From: Rossellomorea marisflavi | Lineage (GTDB): Bacteria > Bacillota > Bacilli > Bacillales > Bacillaceae_B | Reading direction: 5' to 3' | DNA length: 64,000 bases | Assembly (NCBI RefSeq): GCF_001274775.1 | Contig: NZ_LGUE01000004.1 | Location: forward strand, 755,024-819,023 | Shown here: positions 8,345 through 17,623 of the stretch, in pieces | Numbering within the stretch: the stretch's first letter is position 1 | Layout: the number at the start of each line of letters is the position of its first letter | Translations under genes and position numbers: made by a program | The notes under the pieces: model-generated | What the model was told of the DNA's origin: nothing | Seen by the model: only the letters and a program-made list of their open reading frames with translations | Databases searched by the model: none

Positions 8345-8890
8345 TAAAGGATTCTAGTTGAATTTTATTAACTTTTCTGAATTGTTTAACAATAACTATA
8401 CCTGCATAGCACCCATTTTTCTTCCCTTCACTTCTCAGCCAAAATGAGAAAGATATATTAAAAATACCGCTATCTAGTCCGAATGAATCAACACATCAAA
8501 ATGACTAGAAATAGATCTGCAACTCCTTTGTGGTGTGATGGAACAACCTTTGAACATAAGAACATTTTTGCAGTGATCCGTACCCCCTCCTGATACTAGT
8601 TCCCCTGACCCACTTATATATGATGAAAAATATTCTTTCAGGAATAATATTAATTTCATCATTAAATTCTATCCCCCACTATTTACAAGGTTCGATTACC
8701 TCGTGATCTATTATTTAACTTTTCTACTATAATGATATTTTTTTATATAAGTCACCACTTTTTTCTTGCCTTCTTCCCTTTCCGATCCTTTTTTCGATCA
8801 TATGTCCTAAACCCTGACAAACGGTTCATCCTCATATTGCCAAAATGAGGGGAACCCGTTACCATCTAAGAGTAACCAACATAGACTGGA
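8345..8890. other. AT-rich intergenic stretch between the RiPP cluster and the MFS gene
   Basis: About 550 bases of AT-rich DNA separating divergent units. I see no convincing gene. A 62-codon minus-strand frame at 8474-8662 has only a poor ribosome site. The stretch must hold the promoters for both directions. Confidence 0.5.
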
Positions 8891-8900
8891 GTCCGTGCAT

Positions 8901-10085
8901 ATGAATAAACAATTATCGTTTCGCTTCTGGGTCCTTGTGGCCATCGTGTCGATCTCGGGATTCTCACAGGGGATGCTCCTCCCCCTGATCGCCATCATAT
9001 TTGAACAGGACGGCGTGTCTTCTTCCTTGAATGGATTGAATGCCACTGCGTTGTATATCGGGATCCTTATTGCTTCCCCTCTCATGGAGAAGCCCCTTCA
9101 GAAGATCGGGTATCGTCCCATGATCATCATCGGCGGCATCACCGTGGCCGCCGCCATGCTTCTTTTCCCTATATGGAAGACCTTCTGGTTCTGGTTCTTC
9201 CTCCGACTCTGCATCGGAGTGGGGGATCATATGCTTCACTTTGCCACTCAAACCTGGATCACGTCGTTTTCACCGAAGGAACACAGGGGTCGCAATATCT
9301 CGATCTACGGGCTGTCCTTCGGGATCGGCTTCACCGTCGGGCCGCTCATGACCCAGCTTCTTGCCGTTCATGAGGCGCTTCCGTTCATCATCTCTTCCTT
9401 CATGACGCTCATCGTCTGGGGCTTCGTGTTCAAGCTGAAGAATGAATTCCCCGAAACAGAGAATATGGGTGACGCCACCTTCGTCGGATCATTCCGCCGG
9501 TTCGGGAAAGTCTTCCGATACGCATGGGTCGCCCTTTTGCCTCCCCTCGGATACGGATTCCTTGAAGCATCGCTGAACGGGAACTTTCCCGTCTTCGCCC
9601 TAAGGAACGGGATATCCGTCGATGCAGTGGCGGTCCTCCTTCCTGCATTCGCGGCGGGAAGCATCTTATCACAGCTTCCTTTAGGGATACTGAGTGACAG
9701 GGTAGGCAGGCAAAGTGTCCTGATTATCGTGATGATCATCGGGACCGGCTGTTTCACGGCTGCGGGATTCGTCTCCCATTCCACCATCGGACTCTTCACA
9801 TGCTTCGCCCTTGCCGGGATGGCCGTCGGATCGACCTTCTCCCTCGGGATCAGCTATATGACCGACCTCCTGCCTAAGGAGCTTCTGCCAGCGGGCAATA
9901 TCATGTGCGGAATCTTCTTCAGCTTCGGCAGCATGATCGGTCCGTTCATCGGTGGAGTGACGATCGAGAAGCTTGAAGGACCAAGTTTCTTCTATATGAT
10001 TGCCACCATGCTGCTTATCATCTTCATCAGTCTTGTGACCTTTTCCCTTCAGACGAGGCGCAGGGAAATAGCGGAAAAATACTAG
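8901..10085 (+). CDS. Major facilitator superfamily transporter, drug-efflux-like
   Basis: 394 residues from an ATG at 8901, which has GGAG about 9 bases upstream; a GTG at 8895 is too close to it. About 12 hydrophobic segments. An MFS loop motif is seen as GILSDRVGRQSVL near residue 270, between the two halves, and GIGFTVGPLMTQLL resembles the motif in helix 5 of exporters. It is transcribed away from the peptide cluster across 600 bases. Since no exporter or immunity gene is visible inside the cluster, it might carry out that role, but there is no direct sign of it. The substrate is unknown. Confidence 0.75.
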   Translation: MNKQLSFRFWVLVAIVSISGFSQGMLLPLIAIIFEQDGVSSSLNGLNATALYIGILIASPLMEKPLQKIGYRPMIIIGGITVAAAMLLFPIWKTFWFWFFLRLCIGVGDHMLHFATQTWITSFSPKEHRGRNISIYGLSFGIGFTVGPLMTQLLAVHEALPFIISSFMTLIVWGFVFKLKNEFPETENMGDATFVGSFRRFGKVFRYAWVALLPPLGYGFLEASLNGNFPVFALRNGISVDAVAVLLPAFAAGSILSQLPLGILSDRVGRQSVLIIVMIIGTGCFTAAGFVSHSTIGLFTCFALAGMAVGSTFSLGISYMTDLLPKELLPAGNIMCGIFFSFGSMIGPFIGGVTIEKLEGPSFFYMIATMLLIIFISLVTFSLQTRRREIAEKY

Positions 10086-10127
10086 CACATAATCCTTTCC
10101 TTCTCCATATAGATGTGATAGTATAAA

Positions 10128-10142
10128 TTATAATAATTATAA
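10128..10142 (+). promoter_or_regulatory. PerR operator (Per box), exact match
   Basis: TTATAATAATTATAA matches the TTATAAT-N-ATTATAA consensus at all 14 defined positions, 156 bases before the pfeT/zosA start. In B. subtilis this gene is under PerR. Confidence 0.85.
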
Positions 10143-10229
10143 ATTACTGATTTGAAAGCTTGGATCTCAATAGATTTGCTGTCATCCTAACTGGTGGCAG
10201 CTTTCGTCGTTTTATAAGGGTATTGATGT

Positions 10230-10260
10230 TGATTATTATTCTCATTGAGAACCATTCTTT
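10230..10260 (+). promoter_or_regulatory. Two adjacent Fur-box-like sites
   Basis: TGATTATTATTCTCA (10230-10244) matches TGATAATNATTATCA at 12 of 14 positions, and TGAGAACCATTCTTT follows after one base (11 of 14 against the TGAGAAT-N-ATTCTCA variant). They lie between the Per box and the ATPase start. Fur is known to activate B. subtilis pfeT; whether these sites serve that role is inference. Confidence 0.45.
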
Positions 10261-10297
10261 ATCAATTAGTTCCATCACACTAGAGGAGGAATCCACT

Positions 10298-12205
10298 ATG
10301 AGTTCACAGTCCAAAGCCCTAAGCCTGGGGAGTTCCGATAGCAAACTCCCATTCCTTGAAAAAATCAAACCCCATGCCGAACTGATTGCCGCCCTTGTCA
10401 GCGGGGTCTTCATCCTCCTCGGCTGGCTCTTCTCGAAGGATGAGTCCTCCCTGAGCATCATCTTCTATCTTCTCGCATTCGTCATCGGCGGTTTTGCCAA
10501 GGCGAAGGAAGGCATCGAGGAGACCATCGAAAACAAAGAATTGAACGTGGAGATGCTCATGATCTTCGCTGCCGTCGGCTCGGCCATCATCGGCTACTGG
10601 ACCGAAGGCGCGATCCTGATCTTCATCTTCGCCGTGAGCGGAGCCCTTGAAACGTACACGATGAACAAGAGCCAGAAGGAGATTTCAGCCCTTATGGAGC
10701 TCCAGCCTGAAGAAGCCTGGCTCATCACAGAGACCGGTGAGAAGAAGGTGCAGGTCAGCTCCCTTGATATCGGGGATCTGATCCTCATCAAACCGGGCGA
10801 GCGCGTACCGACGGACGGGATGGTCGTCAAAGGCACCACCTCCATTGACGAGGCCGCCATTTCGGGAGAAGCGGTCCCTGTCACCAAGTCAGCGGATGAT
10901 GAAGTGTATGCCGGAACCGTGAACATCAACGGGGCCATCACGGTCAAAATGACAAAACCGAGCAGCGAGACCCTGTTCCAGAAAATCATCGATCTCGTCC
11001 AATCGGCCCAGTCGGAAAAGTCCCCTTCCCAATTGTTCATCGAACGGTTTGAAGGGACCTACGTCAAGGTGGTCCTTGCCGTCGTGGTCCTGATGATGTT
11101 CCTTCCCCACTTCGCATTGGGGTGGAGCTGGAATGAGACCTTCTACCGTGCCATGGTGCTCCTCGTCGTCGCTTCACCGTGCGCCCTGGTCGCATCGATC
11201 ATGCCGGCGAGCCTCTCTGCCATCTCCAACGGGGCACGCCACGGCATCCTGTTCAAAGGCGGAGCACATCTGGAGAACCTGAGCAACCTGAAAGCCATCG
11301 CATTCGACAAGACCGGGACGTTGACAAGAGGAAAACCGGTCGTCACAGACTTCCTGACTTCTGAAGATGAAGCAGACACCCTTCAAGTGGTCGCTTCCAT
11401 CGAGAATCAATCGAATCACCCCCTCGCCCAGGCCATCGTCAAACACGCCCGCAGCGAAGGGATCCAGCTTACCCAACCCGATTCTCTTGAAGACATCTCG
11501 GGCTGGGGAGTCAAGGCCGTCATGGACGGCTCCGAATGGAAGATCGGAAAGGCCGATTTCATGGGCACCGCTGCATCCAATTTCATGGATGGCAGGTATG
11601 AAACATTGGCGTCTGAAGGGAAGACGACGGTATTCGTCGAACGTGACGGTGTGATCATCGCCCTCATTGCGTTGAAGGACGTTGTACGAAAGGAAACCGT
11701 TGACGCCCTGAAGCTCCTTGCCGATGAAGGCGTTGAAACAATCATGCTCACCGGGGATAACGAGAAGACCGCACGTGCCATTGCACAGGAATCAGGCGTC
11801 TCCTCCTTCATTGCCGAATGTCTTCCCGAGACCAAGGTGGATGAACTGAAGCTTTTGAAACAGGACTTCGGGACCGTCGCCATGGTCGGTGACGGGATCA
11901 ACGATGCGCCTGCCCTTGCCACGGCCAACGTCGGAATTGCCATGGGTGAAGGAACAGACGTCGCCTTGGAGACAGCGGATGTCGTCCTGATGAAAAACGA
12001 TCTGACCCGGATCGCAGAAGCCATCAAGCTGTCAAAGCGTATGAAGCGAATCGTCCAGCAGAACGTCATCTTCTCCATATCCGTCATCATGCTCCTCATC
12101 GCGTCCAATTTCCTTCAAGTCCTCGATCTTCCATATGGGGTCATCGGCCATGAAGGCAGCACCATCCTGGTAATCCTGAACGGGTTGCGATTGCTTCGTT
12201 CATGA
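10298..12205 (+). CDS. pfeT: P1B-4-type heavy-metal ATPase, PfeT/ZosA-like (probable Fe2+ efflux)
   Basis: 635 residues from an ATG with a GAGGAGG ribosome site; longer upstream frames lack one. Features: phosphorylation site DKTGTLTRG near residue 345; SPC in place of the CPC metal motif (VVASPCALVAS near residue 293); MLTGDNEKTA and GDGINDAPAL of the ATP and hinge regions; HEGSTILVILNGLRLLR at the C-terminus. The SPC plus HEG(G/S)T pair defines P1B-4 pumps. No N-terminal heavy-metal-associated domain. The B. subtilis relative, first called ZosA for zinc and later PfeT, exports ferrous iron and is controlled by PerR and Fur. The Per box upstream fits. Single-gene unit with a strong terminator. 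Confidence 0.88.
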   Translation: MSSQSKALSLGSSDSKLPFLEKIKPHAELIAALVSGVFILLGWLFSKDESSLSIIFYLLAFVIGGFAKAKEGIEETIENKELNVEMLMIFAAVGSAIIGYWTEGAILIFIFAVSGALETYTMNKSQKEISALMELQPEEAWLITETGEKKVQVSSLDIGDLILIKPGERVPTDGMVVKGTTSIDEAAISGEAVPVTKSADDEVYAGTVNINGAITVKMTKPSSETLFQKIIDLVQSAQSEKSPSQLFIERFEGTYVKVVLAVVVLMMFLPHFALGWSWNETFYRAMVLLVVASPCALVASIMPASLSAISNGARHGILFKGGAHLENLSNLKAIAFDKTGTLTRGKPVVTDFLTSEDEADTLQVVASIENQSNHPLAQAIVKHARSEGIQLTQPDSLEDISGWGVKAVMDGSEWKIGKADFMGTAASNFMDGRYETLASEGKTTVFVERDGVIIALIALKDVVRKETVDALKLLADEGVETIMLTGDNEKTARAIAQESGVSSFIAECLPETKVDELKLLKQDFGTVAMVGDGINDAPALATANVGIAMGEGTDVALETADVVLMKNDLTRIAEAIKLSKRMKRIVQQNVIFSISVIMLLIASNFLQVLDLPYGVIGHEGSTILVILNGLRLLRS

Positions 12206-12212
12206 TCCCACC

Positions 12213-12258
12213 CAAAAGACCTCAGCCGGAGAATGCACTCACCGGCTGAGGTCTTTTA
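12213..12258. terminator. Bidirectional terminator between pfeT and the lipoprotein gene
   Basis: AAAAGACCTCAGCCGG and CCGGCTGAGGTCTTTT form a 16-bp stem around a 12-base loop, with A and T runs at the two outer ends, so it serves both convergent genes. Confidence 0.9.
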
Positions 12259-12272
12259 TGTTAATAGGATTA

Positions 12273-13244
12273 TTAGAATGGAAATGTTTTGTTCTGACGC
12301 TTCGTCTCGTTCACCATTTGAAGTTCTGTCGCATCGAAGTCAAGGGCTGCAAGCTGCATGGCATTCTCAAAAACGATACGGTCGGATGCTGATACTTCCT
12401 CTTCGTCCATCGTATAGTGGACAATCGCAAGACCGTCTTCAAGAGAAACCTCCTTTACTTCCAGCCCTTCTGTTATGGCTGATGCGTAAAACGCGTCCTC
12501 TTGATCAACGGTCTGCATCATCTCGATGGTTTCTTGAAAAGACAAATCCTCTCCACCAGCCCCTTCATCCAACTCACTTGCTGGAATGAACCATGTTTGC
12601 TTCCCTTCTTTATCATAGAGGGTATAGTACCCCTTCGACCTTCCCCTTTCGTCAGCCACCACGATCGGGGCATCCACCTTCCGTTCGGCTACCGTGATGT
12701 TCTCTTCGCCTTCCGGATTCACAAACGTGATCTCCTCGATGCCATAAAGATGACTGATCCCGAACAGAGAATCATAAAACATCGAATGCTGCGCAGAAGT
12801 GGCGGAAAGAAGGTTTCCATCCTCTTGGAAATCCACCTTAAGATTCGGCCCCTCGACTGTCAGCTTGGTGTAGGTTTCAAGGATCTTTTGTTCCGAAGGA
12901 TCATTCTCCATGAGAGAAGCTGCCAGGCGCTCTTCCCTGCTCTGATCCTTCCCGTCATCTCGTCTGATGGTGAACATCGTCAAAAATTCCCGCCCTGTAT
13001 CATAGGTGTCGGTTTCAATGAAGTAATCGGGTGTCACGTTCACTGTTTCGTAGGGGGCAGCTTCGTCTTTTGTTTTTCCCTCATCGGTCTCCGTATCCAT
13101 CTGTTCAGTTGTTTCCACTTCTTCCTTGGCCGTCTCATCCACCTGCTTGACATCTGTGTCCACCGCATCCTTTTCAGCACTTTGACAACCTGCCAGAAGG
13201 AATGCCATGAAAACCACTCCTGCGATTCTCATCCTTTTATTCAC
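12273..13244 (-). CDS. Secreted lipoprotein of unknown function
   Basis: 323 residues from a GTG with GGAGG 8 bases upstream. The signal peptide ends in a lipobox LLAGC at residues 16-20, so the mature protein should be lipid-anchored to the outer face of the membrane. An acidic Glu/Asp/Thr-rich linker (residues 21-65) is followed by a globular part. The segment from about residue 100 to 175 (RLAASLMENDPSEQ, then YGIEEITFVNPEG) has a GerMN-like feel, as in spore germination and sporulation lipoproteins, but I cannot confirm this. Monocistronic and convergent with pfeT. Confidence 0.75.
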   Translation of the reverse strand: MNKRMRIAGVVFMAFLLAGCQSAEKDAVDTDVKQVDETAKEEVETTEQMDTETDEGKTKDEAAPYETVNVTPDYFIETDTYDTGREFLTMFTIRRDDGKDQSREERLAASLMENDPSEQKILETYTKLTVEGPNLKVDFQEDGNLLSATSAQHSMFYDSLFGISHLYGIEEITFVNPEGEENITVAERKVDAPIVVADERGRSKGYYTLYDKEGKQTWFIPASELDEGAGGEDLSFQETIEMMQTVDQEDAFYASAITEGLEVKEVSLEDGLAIVHYTMDEEEVSASDRIVFENAMQLAALDFDATELQMVNETKRQNKTFPF

Positions 13245-13351
13245 CTGAAAAGCCTCCTTTTTTTACCTATATCCCCTCTTCTTATCTTTATTAACATCAA
13301 AATCGTATGACTCTATAAAATCTCTCATCCTCTATATTTCTCCCAAAAACC

Positions 13352-13380
13352 AATTGACTTTATCGGAATAGTAAGATATC
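13352..13380 (+). promoter_or_regulatory. Possible promoter of the sulfate operon leader
   Basis: TTGACT, then 17 bases, then TATCTT, about 35 bases before the first attenuator hairpin. By eye only. Confidence 0.35.
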
Positions 13381-13405
13381 TTATAACTAATCAAAATACT
13401 GCCGA

Positions 13406-13458
13406 TTGGACAACCAAAGGCCCTGGTCGAAATACTTGACTGGGGCTTTCTTGTTTTT
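13406..13458 (+). terminator. Attenuator 1 in the sulfate operon leader
   Basis: A small stem TTGG-ACAA-CCAA (13406-13417) shares its last two bases with a 12-bp terminator stem: 13416-13428 pairs with 13438-13449 (one bulged G, loop GAAATACTT), followed by CTTGTTTTTC. A terminator 160 bases before the coding start, inside the operon leader, points to regulated read-through. Confidence 0.65.
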
Positions 13459-13540
13459 CATCTGCTGTCATGAAAAATTTAAGTAACTAATTCCGATTAA
13501 ATGAATATGATTAGTTTAAATTAGAATATTCCAGCGCTGA

Positions 13541-13589
13541 TCAGACAAACTGAAGGCCGAGCTTACTCAAAGCGCGGCCTTTTTTTTGA
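13541..13589 (+). terminator. Attenuator 2 in the sulfate operon leader
   Basis: Same design as the first: TCAG-ACAAA-CTGA (13541-13553), then AAGGCCGAGC pairing with GCGCGGCCTT (one mismatch) and eight T. It ends only 32 bases before the sbp start. No S-box (SAM riboswitch) or T-box consensus is visible in the leader. Confidence 0.7.
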
Positions 13590-13620
13590 TAAAAAAAACA
13601 GGAACCGAGGGGGAACTCAC

Positions 13621-14658
13621 ATGGTTAAAAATGCATTGATTGGAATCATCGTAGCTCTTGTCTTTTATGCTTCAGGCTGCAGTCAGGGCGAAACCGCCGG
13701 TAAAAAAGGAAGCGATTCAAAAGAAGCTGTGGAATTATTGAACGTGTCGTATGATCCGACAAGGGAACTTTATCAGGAATTCAATACGGAATTCGCCAAG
13801 CACTGGGAAGAAGAGACAGGACAGAAGGTCACCATCCAGCAATCCCATGGAGGTTCAGGGAAACAGGCACGATCCGTCATTGATGGACTGGAAGCGGATG
13901 TCGTAACCCTCGCCCTCGCCTATGACATTGATGAAATCGCGGCGAAACGCGGCATCATTTCAGAAGACTGGCAGTCGAAGCTTGAAGACAATTCCACCCC
14001 TTATACGTCCACCATCGTATTCCTGGTACGGAAAGGGAATCCAAAGAACATCCAGGACTGGGATGATCTGATCCGTGACGACGTATCCGTCATCACACCG
14101 AATCCGAAGACATCGGGAGGAGCGAGATGGAATTACCTCGCAGCATGGTCCTATGCCGACAAGGCATTCAACGGTGATGAGAAGAAAATCAAGGGCTATA
14201 TGAGGGATCTATTTAAAAACGTCGAGGTACTCGATTCAGGCGCACGTGACGCGACGAACTCCTTCGTTCAACGGGGACTGGGTGACGTGCTGATTGCCTG
14301 GGAGAATGAAGCATACCTCTCCATCAACGAGCTTGGGAAGGATGAGTTCGAAATCGTGAATCCAACACTCAGCATTCTTGCCGAACCACCTGTAGCCGTC
14401 GTGGATAAGATCGCCGAGAAGAAAGGCACAGCCAAAGTCGCTAAGGCCTATCTTGAGTATCTCTATACAGAGACCGGTCAGAAAATTGCCGCTGAAAATT
14501 ACTACAGACCGCGTGATCCTGAAGTGTTGAAGGAGTACGCCGACAAATTTGCCGATATCGAGCTGGTGACCGTGGATGATGCATTCGGTGGCTGGCAAAA
14601 AGCACAGGAAACCCACTTCAATGATGGGGGAACATTCGACGAAATCTACGCTGAATAG
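13621..14658 (+). CDS. sbp: Sulfate ABC transporter, substrate-binding lipoprotein
   Basis: 345 residues. Signal peptide with lipobox ASGC at residues 17-20, so it is anchored outside the membrane. Sulfate/thiosulfate-binding family features: [17 protein letters not shown] near residue 40, the [16 protein letters not shown] block near residue 80, and [16 protein letters not shown] near residue 160, which line the sulfate site. First gene of sbp-cysTWA, 23 bases before cysT. The GAGGGGG ribosome site follows directly on the second attenuator. Thiosulfate as a second substrate is possible. Confidence 0.92.
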   Translation: MVKNALIGIIVALVFYASGCSQGETAGKKGSDSKEAVELLNVSYDPTRELYQEFNTEFAKHWEEETGQKVTIQQSHGGSGKQARSVIDGLEADVVTLALAYDIDEIAAKRGIISEDWQSKLEDNSTPYTSTIVFLVRKGNPKNIQDWDDLIRDDVSVITPNPKTSGGARWNYLAAWSYADKAFNGDEKKIKGYMRDLFKNVEVLDSGARDATNSFVQRGLGDVLIAWENEAYLSINELGKDEFEIVNPTLSILAEPPVAVVDKIAEKKGTAKVAKAYLEYLYTETGQKIAAENYYRPRDPEVLKEYADKFADIELVTVDDAFGGWQKAQETHFNDGGTFDEIYAE

Positions 14659-14681
14659 CACGAAAGGTAACAGGTGATCAC

Positions 14682-15521
14682 ATGACCAGAGGAAAAATCC
14701 GCTCAACCAAACACCATAATGTATTACCTGGATTCGGTCTGACAATGGGGTACACGACGCTCTACCTGAGCATCCTTGTACTCCTTCCCCTTTCCATGAT
14801 CTTTTTCTACACCGCCAGGATGGGGTGGACCGAGTTCGCCGATACCGTGTTGGATCCAAGGGTGGTGGCTTCCTATAAGCTGAGCTTCGGAGCCTCCTTG
14901 GCCGCCGCCCTCATCAACGTGGCGTTCGGCGTGCTTCTTGCATGGGTCCTTGTCCGCTACCGGTTCCCCGGCAAGAAAATCATCGATGGACTCGTCGATC
15001 TGCCATTTGCCCTCCCTACAGCCGTAGCTGGAATCGCCCTGACGACCGTCTACGCTCCAAACGGATGGATCGGCAGCCTCCTTGGATTCAAGGTCGCATT
15101 CACTCCGATCGGTGTCGTGATTGCATTGATCTTCATCGGGCTTCCTTTCGTGGTAAGGATGGTCCAGCCCGTCCTTCAAAATCTGGAAAAGGAAGTGGAG
15201 GAAGCCTCCTCTTCCCTGGGGGCAAGCCGCCTCCAGACGTTCAGGAAGGTCATCTTCCCTGAGCTTCTCCCTGCGGCCCTGGCAGGCTTCACCCTTGCCT
15301 TCGCCAGATCCCTTGGGGAATATGGTTCTGTCGTATTCATCGCAGGCAATATGCCATTTAAGACGGAGATCACGCCCCTGATCATCCTGACGAAGCTCGA
15401 ACAGTTTGATTATTCCGGGGCCACTGCCATCGCCACGGTGATGCTGGTGACGTCTTTTCTTTTACTGCTGGTCATCAATCTGATCCAATGGTGGACCAAT
15501 CGTAAGTTCATTCATAGATAG
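14682..15521 (+). CDS. cysT: Sulfate ABC transporter permease CysT
   Basis: 279 residues with six hydrophobic segments. The permease EAA loop is seen around EEASSSLGASRLQTFRKVIF near residue 170, which contacts the CysA ATPase. Shares the family ending with CysW (SLGEYGSVVFIAGNMP). Second gene of the operon, 15 bases before cysW. Confidence 0.92.
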   Translation: MTRGKIRSTKHHNVLPGFGLTMGYTTLYLSILVLLPLSMIFFYTARMGWTEFADTVLDPRVVASYKLSFGASLAAALINVAFGVLLAWVLVRYRFPGKKIIDGLVDLPFALPTAVAGIALTTVYAPNGWIGSLLGFKVAFTPIGVVIALIFIGLPFVVRMVQPVLQNLEKEVEEASSSLGASRLQTFRKVIFPELLPAALAGFTLAFARSLGEYGSVVFIAGNMPFKTEITPLIILTKLEQFDYSGATAIATVMLVTSFLLLLVINLIQWWTNRKFIHR

Positions 15522-15536
15522 AAAGGAGGAAATGCT

Positions 15537-16418
15537 TTGTCGGGTCATCTGCCAATTGAACGCTCAACCGCTCCAGTCATTCAGGCAAAAGGAACGACCG
15601 ATCCTCAATGGGTGAAATGGTTGCTCATCACGATCGCCCTCCTGTTCCTCGGTCTGTTCCTGATCCTGCCGCTCATTACGGTCTTCCTTCAAGCATTCGA
15701 TAAAGGATTGGACGTATACATGGCAGCCATCACGCAGCCCGAAGCCCTTTCAGCCATCAAACTGACCCTGCTCGTAGCTCTCATCTCGGTCCCTGTGAAT
15801 GCCCTGTTCGGCATCGCAGCCGCCTGGGCGATCACAAAGTTTCAGTTCAGGGGAAAGAACATCCTCATTACGCTCATCGATCTGCCTTTTGCCATCTCCC
15901 CGATCATCGCAGGACTCATCTTCGTCCTGCTTTTTGGAGCACAGGGGGTATTCGGTGACTGGCTGTTCGAGCATGATATCAAGATCGTCTTTGCCGTCCC
16001 GGGTATCATCCTCGCCACACTGTTTGTCACCGTCCCCTTCGTCGCCCGGGAGCTCATTCCGCTCATGCAGGCACAGGGAACATCCGAAGAGGAGGCGTCC
16101 ATCACGATCGGGGCAGGGGGTTGGAAAACCTTCCTCCACGTCACCCTGCCGAATATCAAATGGGCCCTGCTTTACGGGATGATCCTCGCAAACGCCAGGG
16201 CGATCGGAGAATTCGGTGCCGTATCCGTCGTATCGGGGCATATCAGGGGGCTCACGAACACCATGCCCCTCCATATCGAAATTCTGTACGGGGAATACCA
16301 ATTTGCGGCCGCATTCGCCGTCGCGTCCCTGATGTCCATCATGGCCATTATCACACTTGTCATCAAAAGCTTCCTTGAGTGGAAGGGCAAAAAACAAACG
16401 GACGTCCATGTCCATTGA
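15537..16418 (+). CDS. cysW: Sulfate ABC transporter permease CysW
   Basis: 293 residues from a TTG start at 15537 with an AAAGGAGG ribosome site. Six membrane segments, an [20 protein letters not shown] coupling loop near residue 182, and [15 protein letters not shown], a CysW-type signature. Forms the membrane channel with CysT. 15 bases before cysA. Confidence 0.92.
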   Translation: MSGHLPIERSTAPVIQAKGTTDPQWVKWLLITIALLFLGLFLILPLITVFLQAFDKGLDVYMAAITQPEALSAIKLTLLVALISVPVNALFGIAAAWAITKFQFRGKNILITLIDLPFAISPIIAGLIFVLLFGAQGVFGDWLFEHDIKIVFAVPGIILATLFVTVPFVARELIPLMQAQGTSEEEASITIGAGGWKTFLHVTLPNIKWALLYGMILANARAIGEFGAVSVVSGHIRGLTNTMPLHIEILYGEYQFAAAFAVASLMSIMAIITLVIKSFLEWKGKKQTDVHVH

Positions 16419-16433
16419 TAGAGAGGGAATACT

Positions 16434-17507
16434 ATGAGCATAGTCATCGATCACGTGTCAAAATCATTCGGGACGTTCCAGGCCCTTTCGGATATCAACC
16501 TCGATATCCAAACCGGAGAACTGGTGGCCCTCCTTGGTCCATCAGGCTCGGGGAAGACATCCCTCCTCCGGATCATCGCAGGACTCGAAGCCCCCGACCA
16601 TGGCTCGATCCGATTCGACCATAAAGACATCACCTCCATCACGGCCAAAGAACGTGGAGTCGGATTTGTCTTCCAGCATTATGCCCTTTTCAGGCATATG
16701 ACCGTCTTTGAAAACGTCGCCTACGGGTTGAAGGTAAAACCGAGGAAGGAACGTCCATCCCGCAAGATCATTAAAGAAAAAGTCCATGAACTCCTCGACC
16801 TTGTGAAACTGGGGTCACTGGCAGACCGCTACCCTTCCCAGCTGTCAGGCGGTCAAAGACAGCGCGTCGCCCTCGCAAGGGCACTTGCCGTCGAGCCGAA
16901 GGTCCTCTTACTCGATGAACCATTCGGGGCCCTCGATGCCAAAGTGCGGAAAGAACTGCGAAGATGGCTTCGGCGCCTTCACGATGAATTCCAGATATCC
17001 AGTATCTTCGTCACCCACGACCAAGAAGAGGCACTGGATGTAGCCGATAAAATCGTCGTCATGAACCAGGGACGCATCGAACAGATCGGCACTCCCATCG
17101 AGGTATACGAGAATCCCCAGACGCCCTTTGTCTACGACTTCCTTGGAAGCGTCAATATCTTCAAGGGTCGCCTTCATGAAGGGACCCTCGTCCACGGTGA
17201 TCTCGTATTGAACACACCGGACCTCACGAATTCGGGAGGGAGTGAAGCGTCCGCTTACGTTCGCCCCCATGACCTCACCATCAGCAAAGAAATCCAGGGT
17301 GACGAAACCGTTCGGGCCACCGTCAACCACCTCCACATCGTCGGGGCCGTCGTCCGCGTCGAGCTGATCCGGGCGGATACGGACGAATATGTGGAAGCGG
17401 AAATCACCAAAGAACGGTACCGCGATCTCTCCCTCAAAGTCGGAGAATCGGTTTATATCAAGCCAAGACATCTGAAGGTGTTTCCACCTGAGGATTATGT
17501 TATCTAA
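16434..17507 (+). CDS. cysA: Sulfate ABC transporter ATP-binding protein CysA
   Basis: 357 residues. Walker [10 protein letters not shown] (residues 36-44), signature [15 protein letters not shown] near residue 135, Walker [13 protein letters not shown] near residue 157, and switch His in [14 protein letters not shown]-terminal TOBE-like regulatory part follows residue 240 (YVRPHDLTI). Powers sulfate import with CysT and CysW. Last gene of the operon, closed by a terminator. Confidence 0.93.
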   Translation: MSIVIDHVSKSFGTFQALSDINLDIQTGELVALLGPSGSGKTSLLRIIAGLEAPDHGSIRFDHKDITSITAKERGVGFVFQHYALFRHMTVFENVAYGLKVKPRKERPSRKIIKEKVHELLDLVKLGSLADRYPSQLSGGQRQRVALARALAVEPKVLLLDEPFGALDAKVRKELRRWLRRLHDEFQISSIFVTHDQEEALDVADKIVVMNQGRIEQIGTPIEVYENPQTPFVYDFLGSVNIFKGRLHEGTLVHGDLVLNTPDLTNSGGSEASAYVRPHDLTISKEIQGDETVRATVNHLHIVGAVVRVELIRADTDEYVEAEITKERYRDLSLKVGESVYIKPRHLKVFPPEDYVI

Positions 17508-17510
17508 ACA

Positions 17511-17556
17511 CAAATGTCCATTACCTGATCCGTCTAGGTAATGGACATTTGTTTAT
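17511..17556 (+). terminator. Terminator of the sulfate operon
   Basis: AAATGTCCATTACCT pairs with AGGTAATGGACATTT (15 bp, 9-base loop), ending in TTTGTTTATG. Confidence 0.85.
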
Positions 17557-17623
17557 GTACACAGGGAGCCGACATGTGCTGGAGGAAGTCCTGTCTCTTT
17601 CACTCCCGCATCAGTCCACTCCC

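Noticed and set aside
11416..12108. 230-codon minus-strand frame inside the metal ATPase gene
   Set aside because: Ser/Met/Thr-rich shadow of the ATPase reading frame; no ribosome site.
13350..13620. S-box (SAM) riboswitch before the sulfate operon
   Set aside because: The conserved S-box core is absent; only small stems and terminators are seen.
15750..16454. 234-codon minus-strand frame under cysW
   Set aside because: Asp/Gly-rich antisense shadow of a hydrophobic permease gene.
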